A DNA stretch of 64,000 bases from a bacterium (GTDB lineage Bacteria; UBP7; UBA6624): the NCBI GenBank assembly GCA_014384545.1, contig JACNFQ010000089.1, positions 34,578-98,577 of the forward strand. Reading direction: 5' to 3'. This document shows positions 7,850 through 15,687 of the stretch, in pieces (the stretch's first letter is position 1; every line of letters begins with the position of its first letter). Both the position numbers and the translations under genes were made by a program. The notes below the pieces were generated by a model. That model was not told the origin of the DNA. It saw only the letters and a program-made list of their open reading frames with translations, and did no database searches.

Positions 7850-8865
7850 CCGAAATCTACACCTTGAATGATCTTCCTGACATCATGTTTTGTGGGCATC
7901 GCCGCCACACATCTATGTGCACCTGAACAACCCAGAAATCCATGTCTCTTGGGGAAGTAAAGGAACATCTCCAGAAGCCAGTCTCTTATCCTCTCCTTCA
8001 TCCCGGGTCGATAGTCGTCCCCATCGGGTAGTCGAGAGTATCCTGGGGCATGAGGGTGCGTCCAAACTCTGTACCGTGTTCCTTGGTGACCTTTGGGGAC
8101 ATCTATAAATCGAAATTGGGTTCCCGAGTAGAAATACCGACTGATCGCTGCACTGGGAATCATCCCCAAGTAGACCTCGTCCCAGTAAGGTAATGCCAAA
8201 ATCTCGGCATCCGAAAACTCTTCCCACCGCTCCAGTTCTAGAGATTGATCGGTAGATCCCCGTACCCCCGCCTTTGCTTTTCGGGCATCTTCGCGATGGT
8301 CGGATTCTGCGGGATTGAACTGGTCAGTAATCAAGGCCATCCCCCGCTCGGTCAATACTTGGACATAGTAGGTTCTACCTAAATCGGTAAGGAGCATATC
8401 TACCCCCTCTTCAGGGAAAAGATCCACCCCGACCGACTCAGCAAAGCAACACGGTGGCGGGTTGTGGTAACCCACACAGATTATGGCACTATTCTCTCTC
8501 CTAGCCTTGTACCGTTCATCGGTCACATCCCCCATCCAATACGCATCCATAATCTCCAACCCTCTTACATCGGGTGGTCGCATGCCAAAAATAACCCTAG
8601 GAGTCGTGTCGGGCGGTTTGGGTGTAATCTCGACTTTGTCTGGAAGAATATCATAGGAGAAGATCTCTTCGCGAGGAGGAAAGAAAATCGCCTTAGGAGA
8701 TTCCTTCGTATTCGTATACTCGGTAATCACTTCTTCGCCCAGAGGGTTCCGGGTAAAGTGCAAGCTACCCTCCTTACCCGTGGGTGCCCAAACCTCTTGG
8801 CTCAATCTAAGATCGTCCAACCAGTAGCGAAGTTTCGCTTTCGCAAAGATGAAATCCGCAATCAC
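7846..8865 (-). CDS. FlxB/sulfhydrogenase-beta (AsrA-like) subunit with most cluster cysteines replaced
   Basis: Homologous to the di-[4Fe-4S] subunit that links FlxA-type proteins to HdrA (FlxB, HydB, AsrA). The N-terminal domain keeps the family pattern GMRPPDVRGLEIMDAYW and LLTDLGRTYYVQV. The first ferredoxin-like motif, normally CLGCGACTYVCPTCYC, aligns gaplessly with residues 232-247 (YLGMIPSAAISRYFYS): all six cysteines are lost. In the second motif C313 and C319 remain, but the other two ligands are A316 and M323, followed by the usual Pro. An odd CC pair sits at 139-140. GTG start in a GTGA overlap with the upstream FlxC-like gene. It may still bind a flavin or another metal, but not two standard clusters. 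Confidence 0.75.
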   Translation of the reverse strand: MIADFIFAKAKLRYWLDDLRLSQEVWAPTGKEGSLHFTRNPLGEEVITEYTNTKESPKAIFFPPREEIFSYDILPDKVEITPKPPDTTPRVIFGMRPPDVRGLEIMDAYWMGDVTDERYKARRENSAIICVGYHNPPPCCFAESVGVDLFPEEGVDMLLTDLGRTYYVQVLTERGMALITDQFNPAESDHREDARKAKAGVRGSTDQSLELERWEEFSDAEILALPYWDEVYLGMIPSAAISRYFYSGTQFRFIDVPKGHQGTRYRVWTHPHAPGYSRLPDGDDYRPGMKERIRDWLLEMFLYFPKRHGFLGCSGAHRCVAAMPTKHDVRKIIQGVDFG

Positions 8866-9752
8866 TGTTCTATCTTCCTTGAGAGTGTTAGAGGATTGTC
8901 TCCACGGTCTCCTGGACGGTAATCAAAAATGCGTCGGAAATGGCGTGACGACCAAGCTCGGATTGCTGAAACAGGTACTTTTCCTCTTTCTGTACCCAAA
9001 TCAGAAAGGTCAAAACCAGACAGCCTTCCCAATCCCTGGTAGACCCAACATAGGTGCTGAAAAAAGAGATCTTCGGGACTGTAGTCACCTCGAACAAGCC
9101 CCGTCTCGGTCAGGTGGTCCCCCCCACCATAAGTAGACGGGAAATGAGAAATAGTCTCATTTACTGGTGATGCTGAGCCAAACATCTCTAACCAATGTGC
9201 TCGTCTTTGTGGGTGGGTCATGTGGGAGAGTCTCTCTAGGTTTGTTCTTCCTAGGTCAGGTTTTTCCTTGTTCTCAAGATCAAACATCCACCGGGGTTCA
9301 ACCAATAGGTCACATTCTTCGGGTTTTTCAAAAAGATCGTGCCAACTCCACTCCCAAAGAGCTTCTGGGCAATCAGGGAAGGTTATCTGATTCTCGTTAC
9401 TCCTTGAAACCAAAACACGGTTGGGGTCTAGATACCCTGTAAACCGGACGCCAATAATGTGGAGGTTTTCTCTTTTAACGAGCCCATCCTTGACCAACTC
9501 CTTGATTGAACGCACCACGGCAGGGGTAGCAACAATTCCTACTTTTCCCTGAATCCCAGGAAGGTATGTAGCTAGGTTTAAGGTGGAGAAACAGTTAAAG
9601 ACGAGGGATTGAACATCGTCGGGGCGGAATGCAAAACAGGGAGCCGTCGTGCCCGGGTATGGACCCACTTGATACCCAATAACGACACTCACGTAGTCTC
9701 GTTTTAGGAGACGTCTTGCCTCCCTCTGAATACTGATTCTTAGTTCGTTCAT
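8862..9752 (-). CDS. FlxC/FdhB-like 4Fe-4S-protein homologue lacking the cluster cysteines
   Basis: The central part (CDLLVEPRWMFDLE, 147-160, then GRTNLERLSHM and RRAHWLEMF) is diagnostic of the ferredoxin-type subunit found with HdrA and FlxA/B genes. Directly after WLEMF, members of this family carry RCIRCYACRxxCPxCYC. Here the aligned stretch (193-209, SASPVNETISHFPSTYG) keeps Pro205 and Tyr208 but has A, V, T, F, T and G in the six cysteine positions. The second cluster motif is also lost (GRLSGFDLSDLG). A Gly/Tyr-rich N-terminal domain is retained. ATGA overlap with the HdrA-like gene upstream. The intact frame and length suggest selection for the fold rather than for electron transfer through clusters. 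Confidence 0.7.
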   Translation of the reverse strand: MNELRISIQREARRLLKRDYVSVVIGYQVGPYPGTTAPCFAFRPDDVQSLVFNCFSTLNLATYLPGIQGKVGIVATPAVVRSIKELVKDGLVKRENLHIIGVRFTGYLDPNRVLVSRSNENQITFPDCPEALWEWSWHDLFEKPEECDLLVEPRWMFDLENKEKPDLGRTNLERLSHMTHPQRRAHWLEMFGSASPVNETISHFPSTYGGGDHLTETGLVRGDYSPEDLFFQHLCWVYQGLGRLSGFDLSDLGTERGKVPVSAIRAWSSRHFRRIFDYRPGDRGDNPLTLSRKIEQ

Positions 9753-12097
9753 TCGTTAAAACCTAACGGTCCTAGCGCCTGAATACCCTTGCTGAACTCC
9801 TGGAGGGTTTCTCGGAGTTCTCTAATCTGATGAGGCCCCATAAACGCTACCTTTATTCTGTTGGGTTCGATACCTGCTCCATCCATTACGCCCTCTAAGG
9901 CACGAAATCGTCTCATAGCCAAGTAGTTATCTTGGTGGAACCTACCTTCACCGAGGGGTCCTGCTAAGATGAGAACCCCATCAGCACCTCCCAAGAGTGT
10001 CTTGAGAACGAGGAGGGGGTCTAGATGTGCCGAGGATCGAACACGTAAGAATCGATACGATGAACTGTATCCTTGTCTCTCCCTCCCCAACATCTCCAGA
10101 AGTGGATACCCGCCAAACTGCGTAGCAAAACCTGTAATCCGAGGTTTCCAGATCGTTCCCAATCCATCACTCCAAAGTGACTCTATTTCTGCAAGAGCCT
10201 TACCCATCTCCCACCCCCTTAGCTCCACATTTCTGGTGGGGCTAGCAGGAACGGATGCCCCACTCTCTGTTCCCCCCTCTCCAGCAACCCGAATGCGTTG
10301 AGACAATGTGCCCTCATTTGTCACTTCAAATTGCTCTGGAGAAACACGAGCACAATCTCGGTCATATCGACTCTCTTCTCTCGACCTAAGAATCAGTTTG
10401 TGTGGACTCCCTTTTTTTTTTCCTAAAACCCCAAGTGCTTTGGCCGCTGCCGCTTCAGCAGAAATCACTGCAGTTCGGATATCCCCGGGAGACGTGCAGT
10501 CTCCCGCCACGAAGACACCATCATTGTTCGTTGCGCAAGGATCCAATGCAGGGTGGGTTTCCTTCAAAAACCCACTCTTGTCAACCCCAACCTGAACAAG
10601 TTCTGACAACATCGCTGTTTCATCGTGAGGTACAGCCTCCGTCACTAAAACCACACCATTCGCCCTAAGGCGACGTTCGCCACCCTGCAAAATATCATGA
10701 ACGACCACAACGGAACCTCCCGCCTGTGGTGAAACCTGAGAAGAGGCACCTCGAATCAGTTCCACTCCATATTCTTCAACAGCGGTCCTAAGAAACTCCC
10801 TATACCCTCTTGTGTGAGCTCGAAGATCTTTGTAAACGACCGTACATGAACAATCGGGGTGATTCTTCTTGACCATAATCGCTTGCTTTGCTGCAATCAT
10901 GAGGGGTATCTCGGTCGCATAGGGTACCCCCTTTTGGGGATCATCACTACCAACATCTGTTAGCCAAACAAGAGACTGAGGAGCCTTCCCCCCCAAGAGT
11001 ATCTCACCTTGAGTTGGTCCACCCGAAGAGAGAATTCTTTCAAATCCTTCCGCCGAAAAACTCCCCTCCGCACTCGGGTTTAGGTGCTGTAACGAAGAAG
11101 GGTCAAATCTCTTTGATCCCACAGCAAGAATGATCGCTCCCACCCTTTCGTGTACAACCTTCTCTTTTTCGTTGGGGTCAATCGCTCCCTCTTCTAAAAG
11201 GGATGTTGCCCCAGAGAGGGCACCTTTGATGTGGTCGGGGTCTACCAGAGGGTCGTCTGGTACCGCACCGGGAAAGGGGAGATAGAGAGCCGCCCTCATG
11301 GAAAGCCCCTCTTGATAACTATCTGGGATATTCTTAGGCAACGCCTCCATCGCTTTTTCCAACCCCTCCAACTTGTTCTTGTCAACGAATCTTGGTTTCT
11401 TATGAATATCCACTTCGTAGTTGCCCGGAACTCCCGATATCGAGCCCACTTCACTATAAGCATAAACCTCAATGTTTTCACTTTGGTGGCATTCCAACAT
11501 CAACTGTCGCGCCAACCCTTGGGCTTCATCCAGTCGTGGCCACAGTCGATCTAACTGAACCAATCTACCCCCCAAAGAGGGTGCCCTCTCAACTAAGACC
11601 ACCCCATACCCCCCTTTGGCTAGGCGAAGTGCTGCTGTCATCCCAGCGACCCCACCACCCACCACCAAAACCTGCTGTTCCACCCGAATGTGCTCACTCT
11701 CTATAGGTTTGCCTTGCTGTGTTCTCTTTACAGCTGTGCGCAAGAGTTGGAACGCTTTTTCTGTCGCTTCATCCTTATCTTCATGGACGAAGGCAACCAT
11801 CTCTTTTAGGTTAACGACTTCCACAAGGTGCGGGTTGATTCCTTTACTTTCTAGTGCCGCCTTGATCGTTGCCTCTCCCCTCTCTAACGACCCCCCACCC
11901 ACAACGACATACGCAAGAGCTTCTTCTTGGGCAACACGCCCCATTTCCTCTAGCCCCGCTACCGTATTGATGTCGTCATGTAGGTGAACATGGTCCACTT
12001 CTTGGAGTTCGTCCTCTAGCCGGTGAGCAATCCCTTCTAAGTCCAAGACTTCAAGGTCTCCCCCTTCTCTACTAATAAACACACCTATTTTGCTCAT
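9749..12097 (-). CDS. HdrA-MvhD fusion-type flavoprotein lacking every Fe-S cysteine
   Basis: A 782-aa homologue of heterodisulfide reductase subunit A fused to an MvhD/FlxD domain; HdrA is the flavin-bifurcating core of such complexes. The FAD motifs are intact: VLVVGGGVAGMTAA (143-156) and DGVFVAGDC (526-534). Cluster motifs are lost by substitution: N-terminal CHCG is SREG (9-12); KCTGCGLCAEVCP aligns gaplessly with 242-254, C to L243, L246, A249 and L253; the second ferredoxin motif before GAID (304-307) has no Cys; QCVGS...PYCSRVCCM has D381, A394, P398 and L399. The C-terminal MvhD domain (about 650-775) has T659, G662, S688, G713 and G718 in place of its [2Fe-2S] cysteines. ATGA overlap with tatC. 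Confidence 0.8.
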   Translation of the reverse strand: MSKIGVFISREGGDLEVLDLEGIAHRLEDELQEVDHVHLHDDINTVAGLEEMGRVAQEEALAYVVVGGGSLERGEATIKAALESKGINPHLVEVVNLKEMVAFVHEDKDEATEKAFQLLRTAVKRTQQGKPIESEHIRVEQQVLVVGGGVAGMTAALRLAKGGYGVVLVERAPSLGGRLVQLDRLWPRLDEAQGLARQLMLECHQSENIEVYAYSEVGSISGVPGNYEVDIHKKPRFVDKNKLEGLEKAMEALPKNIPDSYQEGLSMRAALYLPFPGAVPDDPLVDPDHIKGALSGATSLLEEGAIDPNEKEKVVHERVGAIILAVGSKRFDPSSLQHLNPSAEGSFSAEGFERILSSGGPTQGEILLGGKAPQSLVWLTDVGSDDPQKGVPYATEIPLMIAAKQAIMVKKNHPDCSCTVVYKDLRAHTRGYREFLRTAVEEYGVELIRGASSQVSPQAGGSVVVVHDILQGGERRLRANGVVLVTEAVPHDETAMLSELVQVGVDKSGFLKETHPALDPCATNNDGVFVAGDCTSPGDIRTAVISAEAAAAKALGVLGKKKGSPHKLILRSREESRYDRDCARVSPEQFEVTNEGTLSQRIRVAGEGGTESGASVPASPTRNVELRGWEMGKALAEIESLWSDGLGTIWKPRITGFATQFGGYPLLEMLGRERQGYSSSYRFLRVRSSAHLDPLLVLKTLLGGADGVLILAGPLGEGRFHQDNYLAMRRFRALEGVMDGAGIEPNRIKVAFMGPHQIRELRETLQEFSKGIQALGPLGFNE

Positions 12098-12822
12098 GCT
12101 GTTACCCCTCGGTGAATAGATTGAACCACTTTGTAAGAAATCCCCAACAGAAGGAGGATTGGGCCCGCCAAGAGAACTTGGCTAACCACATCCGGTGGTG
12201 TCAGGAGTGCTGCCATAACAAATGTCAATACAATCAAGTGCCCCGCCTTCTGTTTAAAAAAGAGTGGCGTAAGTAAGCCGATTCTAGCCAATAGCCCACA
12301 AATGACGGGCAACTCAAACGCCAAAGCCGCCCCCCCGACAATGCCTTGGACAAAACCCAACCACGCTGAGAATGTCCAAACAGGCTCCAAACCATGCGAT
12401 AATCCGAACCGAAAGAGAAATCCTGAGGAGACTGGAAGAAGAACAGACCACCCAAACCAAGAACCTAATACCAACATCAGAATTGCGGGCAAAAAGACCC
12501 ATTTGAGTCCTGCCACCTCTTTCTCCTTTAGCCCTGGGCGAACAAAGAGGACGATTTCTCGGACCCAAACCGGAAGAGAAAGGAGGGCACCCCCCGTCAG
12601 GGCAAGTCTCACCACAGATAGGAATGCTTCTTGGGGTGAGAGAATGTGTAAAGAGACCTCAAACTTCTCTATGGGTATCTTGAGGGCGTCCAGTAGCACC
12701 CCTGCTTTCCACCCCACAAGAAGGGTCGCAACGAGCCAAGCAAGGAGCGACCGAATTAGCCCACCCCTCAAATCCCCCAAGTGCTCAACGAGTGGTCTGG
12801 GTTGGTCCTCTTTGGAGGTCAG
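12094..12822 (-). CDS. tatC: Twin-arginine translocase subunit TatC, probable CTG start
   Basis: Polytopic membrane protein that recognises twin-arginine signal peptides and exports folded proteins with TatA. Several hydrophobic helices and the typical periplasmic-loop and C-terminal helix patterns are present. TatC normally begins with a short tail leading into P-L-x-E-H-L-x-E-L-R; that segment (RPLVEHLGDLRG) is encoded here but lies before the first canonical start (TTG at 12780). The only suitable initiator is CTG at 12822-12820, which overlaps the tatA stop as CTGA, mirroring the NTGA overlaps elsewhere in this operon. It is followed by the HdrA-like gene through an ATGA overlap. Confidence 0.85.
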   Translation of the reverse strand: MTSKEDQPRPLVEHLGDLRGGLIRSLLAWLVATLLVGWKAGVLLDALKIPIEKFEVSLHILSPQEAFLSVVRLALTGGALLSLPVWVREIVLFVRPGLKEKEVAGLKWVFLPAILMLVLGSWFGWSVLLPVSSGFLFRFGLSHGLEPVWTFSAWLGFVQGIVGGAALAFELPVICGLLARIGLLTPLFFKQKAGHLIVLTFVMAALLTPPDVVSQVLLAGPILLLLGISYKVVQSIHRGVTA

Positions 12823-13040
12823 GGCAAAGGTGGTTCTTCTTCTTCTACTACAGAACCGTCCTCAACGCTCTTCTTGATCTCCTTTTCCCCCTCTTTCAGC
12901 CCCCCTTTGAACTCCCCCACAGATGCCCCAATAGATCGGGCAAACTCCTTTATCTTTCCTGGACCAAAGAAGATGAGCGCCACAACCGCAATCACCACAA
13001 TCTCTGTTGTTCCGAACCCTACACCCAATAGAAATGGCAT
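12819..13040 (-). CDS. tatA: Sec-independent translocase TatA
   Basis: 73-aa TatA/E protein: one N-terminal transmembrane helix (GTTEIVVIAVVALIFFGPG), the FGPGK hinge, an amphipathic helix (KIKEFARSIGASVGEFK) and an acidic tail. It forms the translocation pore with TatC, encoded immediately downstream. No TatB is seen, so this is a minimal TatAC system. It follows the E3 gene by 29 nt. Confidence 0.93.
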   Translation of the reverse strand: MPFLLGVGFGTTEIVVIAVVALIFFGPGKIKEFARSIGASVGEFKGGLKEGEKEIKKSVEDGSVVEEEEPPLP

Positions 13041-13069
13041 TCTTGTTCCTCCTACCCTCTTATCCTAAT

Positions 13070-14446
13070 CTAGATATGTAGTGCCCCCATATCTGTAGCC
13101 GCTAGGGCTGCTTCCTTGAGCGATTCAGATAATGTGGGGTGGGCATGAACGAGGATGCCCATATCTTCGGCATCACCCCGAAAGCCCATTGCCATTACAG
13201 CCTCTCCAATAAGTTCAGAGGCGTGTGGGGCTAAGAGATGAACGCCAAGAATCTCTCCCCCCTCTCTTGCGGCAACGACCTTTGTCATCCCCTCCGTCTC
13301 TCCCAGAGCTGTTGCTCGCCCCGAGGCGACGAGTGGAAAAACCCCCACACGGGTCTCTATTCCCTTGTCATTTGCCTCCTTCTCTGTCATCCCCACAGCC
13401 GCGAACTCGGGGTCGGTATAGACGACTGTCGGTATGTGGTCATATTCCATTCTTGCCCTCTTGCCAGAAATCGTCTCGGCTGCAACAACACCCTCTTCGC
13501 TCGCTTTGTGGGCCAACATCGGACCAGGAACAAGATCTCCTATGGCATAGATTCCCTTTGTGGTCGTTTCCATCTCTTCGTTCACAAGAACAAACCCACG
13601 ACCATCCGTTTCTACACCAAGAGCCGCTAGGTCAATCCCTCCATTCGAAGGCTTCCTCCCCACTGCAACTAGGACATAGTCCACTTCAACAACCCCCTCC
13701 TCTTCTCCACTTCTCCAACTTAGTTCTGCCCCTTTTTCTCCCACTTTGACCCCTGTCGCCCCCGTCCCTGTCCTTATCTGCATTCCCCCTTTTAGCAGTC
13801 TCTTTCTAAGGGCTCTTGCTAATTCCTTGTCCATTGTAGGGAGTATTTCATCCTCCCACTCAAAAAGGGTCACTTTCGTTCCTGCTCTATGATAAACAGA
13901 ACCCAACTCCAACCCGATTGCCCCTCCGCCAATCACAGCAAGTCTTTGGGGCACTTCTTTCAGTTCAAGAGCAACCGTAGAGTCAATCACCCTCTTGTTA
14001 CCGAAGGGAACTGCGGGCAATGCCATGGGTGTGGATCCTGTAGCCAAGACGATTGTCCGGGTTGAAAGTCTCTCTTCTCCCACAACGACCGAACCCGGCG
14101 CTGGAATCGTTGCTGTTCCTCTAATGACAACGACTCCCGCTTTTTTCAAGAGATGCCCCACACCACCAGATAACTTGGCAACGACCTTCGCCCGTCTCTT
14201 TTGTAATATGGTCCAATCTAGAGAAAGTCCTTTAGAGATGATTCCGTGTTTTCCGCCCTCCATTGCCCTCTGAAAAATCTCCGTAGTATCAAGAAGAGTC
14301 TTGCTGGGGATACAACCGGTATTCAAACAGACCCCACCCAGTTTCTCTCTTTCCACGAGGGCTGTCTTAAGCCCCAACTGTGCCGCCCGCAGAGCGGAGA
14401 CATACCCCCCCGGACCGCCCCCCACAATCGTGATGTCGTACGTCAA
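13070..14446 (-). CDS. lpd: Dihydrolipoyl dehydrogenase (E3)
   Basis: FAD enzyme that reoxidises dihydrolipoamide on E2 with NAD+. Visible motifs: Rossmann GGGPGGYVSALRAA, redox disulfide GGVCLNTGCIPSK, NAD-binding IGGGAIGLELG, FAD motif YAIGDLV, and the C-terminal active-site HAHPTLSE. Length of 458 aa is normal. It begins with TTG in a TTGA overlap with the E2 gene, so the complex subunits are translationally coupled. Confidence 0.96.
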   Translation of the reverse strand: MTYDITIVGGGPGGYVSALRAAQLGLKTALVEREKLGGVCLNTGCIPSKTLLDTTEIFQRAMEGGKHGIISKGLSLDWTILQKRRAKVVAKLSGGVGHLLKKAGVVVIRGTATIPAPGSVVVGEERLSTRTIVLATGSTPMALPAVPFGNKRVIDSTVALELKEVPQRLAVIGGGAIGLELGSVYHRAGTKVTLFEWEDEILPTMDKELARALRKRLLKGGMQIRTGTGATGVKVGEKGAELSWRSGEEEGVVEVDYVLVAVGRKPSNGGIDLAALGVETDGRGFVLVNEEMETTTKGIYAIGDLVPGPMLAHKASEEGVVAAETISGKRARMEYDHIPTVVYTDPEFAAVGMTEKEANDKGIETRVGVFPLVASGRATALGETEGMTKVVAAREGGEILGVHLLAPHASELIGEAVMAMGFRGDAEDMGILVHAHPTLSESLKEAALAATDMGALHI

Positions 14447-15687
14447 CGCAATGGCCCCGTGGCTAGGAATCCGGGTTGCTCCAAAATCTCCTTGACCCTA
14501 ATAAGAAAGTTCACAGCTCTAACACCATCCACAATGCGGTGGTCACTGGCAAGGGAAAGGTAGACCATCGGCCTCGCCTCTATCCTGCCCCCTACAACAA
14601 CGGCTCTCTCTTTGATGGTATGTATGCCTAGGATGGCGACTTGGGGTTGGTTGATAATGGGGCTGGAAAAGAGAGGACCTCCAAACATCCCCGCATTCGT
14701 AATCGTGAATGTTCCCCCTGTAATCTCATCTAGGGTTAGTTTCCCCTCTCGCGCTCTATGAGACAGTCTGTTTATCTCTTGGGATAATCCCAATAGGTCA
14801 TAGTGATCTGCATCCTTAACGACAGGAACGATTAGGTCTCCCCCCACACTCGCTGCCATCCCAATATCTCTCCCACCATGGAAAACGATTTCATCCCCCT
14901 CCACCGATGCGTTGAGACGCGGAAACTCTTGTAGCGCTTTTGCAGCTGCTCGGACAAAAAAGGGCATCAATGTCAATCGAATGCCTTCTTTTTCGTTCTT
15001 CTTCTTCAGTCTATTGTAGATAGCGAGCGTTCCACTGATATCCGCTTCGTCCACGATGTGGAAATGGGGACTTGTAGCTACCGATGAAACCATATGTTTC
15101 GCCATCGCTTTGACGGGGTTGGTCATCTTTTCTCGGTAGGTCTCATTGGGTCGCTCCGTTTCGCCACCTCCAACGCTTTTTTCTACATCGGATAACATCA
15201 CTCGACCCTTCGAACCGCTACCCCTTATCAAGCGAATCTCTACCCCCATTTCTGTAGCTCTCTTGCGGGCAGCAGGGCTTGAAAGAACCCGTCCTCCTTT
15301 TGTTGGGGCACTTGGGTCTCTTCCTTTCCTTTCTCTTTTCTTCGTGGTTGGTCTCGCTTTCTCCTTCTTACCTTCGCCTTCTTCTTTTGGGGGGTCTTCT
15401 TCCTCTTTGCCTGCCCAAACTTGAGCTTCTTTTTGGGTCAGTCGCTCTCCCTTGAGTGAAATAACCCCAATCGTAGAGCCGACCTTGACGACATCCCCCT
15501 CAATAGCAAAAAGTGCTGCAATCTCTCCCGCTTTGAAGGCAGTAAGCTCCTGTGTAATCTTGTCTGTTTCCAACTCGCCAATAGGCTCATCTCTTGTGAC
15601 GGTATCTCCGACGCCTTTTTTCCATTTTCCAACGGTCGCCTCCACGACAGATTCTCCCAGTTCAGGTACGAGGATTTGGATGGGCAT
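14443..15687 (-). CDS. 2-oxoacid dehydrogenase E2, lipoyl acyltransferase
   Basis: Core of the 2-oxoacid dehydrogenase complex. One N-terminal lipoyl domain with the lipoylated lysine in LETDKITQE (about residue 43), a charged flexible linker (90-130), a peripheral subunit-binding domain (VLSSPAARKRATEMG) and a C-terminal catalytic domain ending with SDHRIVDGVRAVNFL, which contains the catalytic His and Asp. The lipoyl domain resembles that of 2-oxoglutarate E2, but the E1 is the two-subunit pyruvate/branched-chain type, so substrate is not certain. Start ATG overlaps the E1-beta stop (TAATG). lipA and lipB lie in the same operon. Confidence 0.92.
   Translation of the reverse strand: MPIQILVPELGESVVEATVGKWKKGVGDTVTRDEPIGELETDKITQELTAFKAGEIAALFAIEGDVVKVGSTIGVISLKGERLTQKEAQVWAGKEEEDPPKEEGEGKKEKARPTTKKRERKGRDPSAPTKGGRVLSSPAARKRATEMGVEIRLIRGSGSKGRVMLSDVEKSVGGGETERPNETYREKMTNPVKAMAKHMVSSVATSPHFHIVDEADISGTLAIYNRLKKKNEKEGIRLTLMPFFVRAAAKALQEFPRLNASVEGDEIVFHGGRDIGMAASVGGDLIVPVVKDADHYDLLGLSQEINRLSHRAREGKLTLDEITGGTFTITNAGMFGGPLFSSPIINQPQVAILGIHTIKERAVVVGGRIEARPMVYLSLASDHRIVDGVRAVNFLIRVKEILEQPGFLATGPLR

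Noticed and set aside
7037-12097. Loss of cysteines in Hdr/Flx genes as a sequencing error, a recoded stop (TGA as Cys/Sec) or pseudogenisation
   Set aside because: Substitutions are diverse single-residue changes spread over four genes with no in-frame stops or frameshifts; TGA clearly works as stop in the overlaps and RF2 is present.
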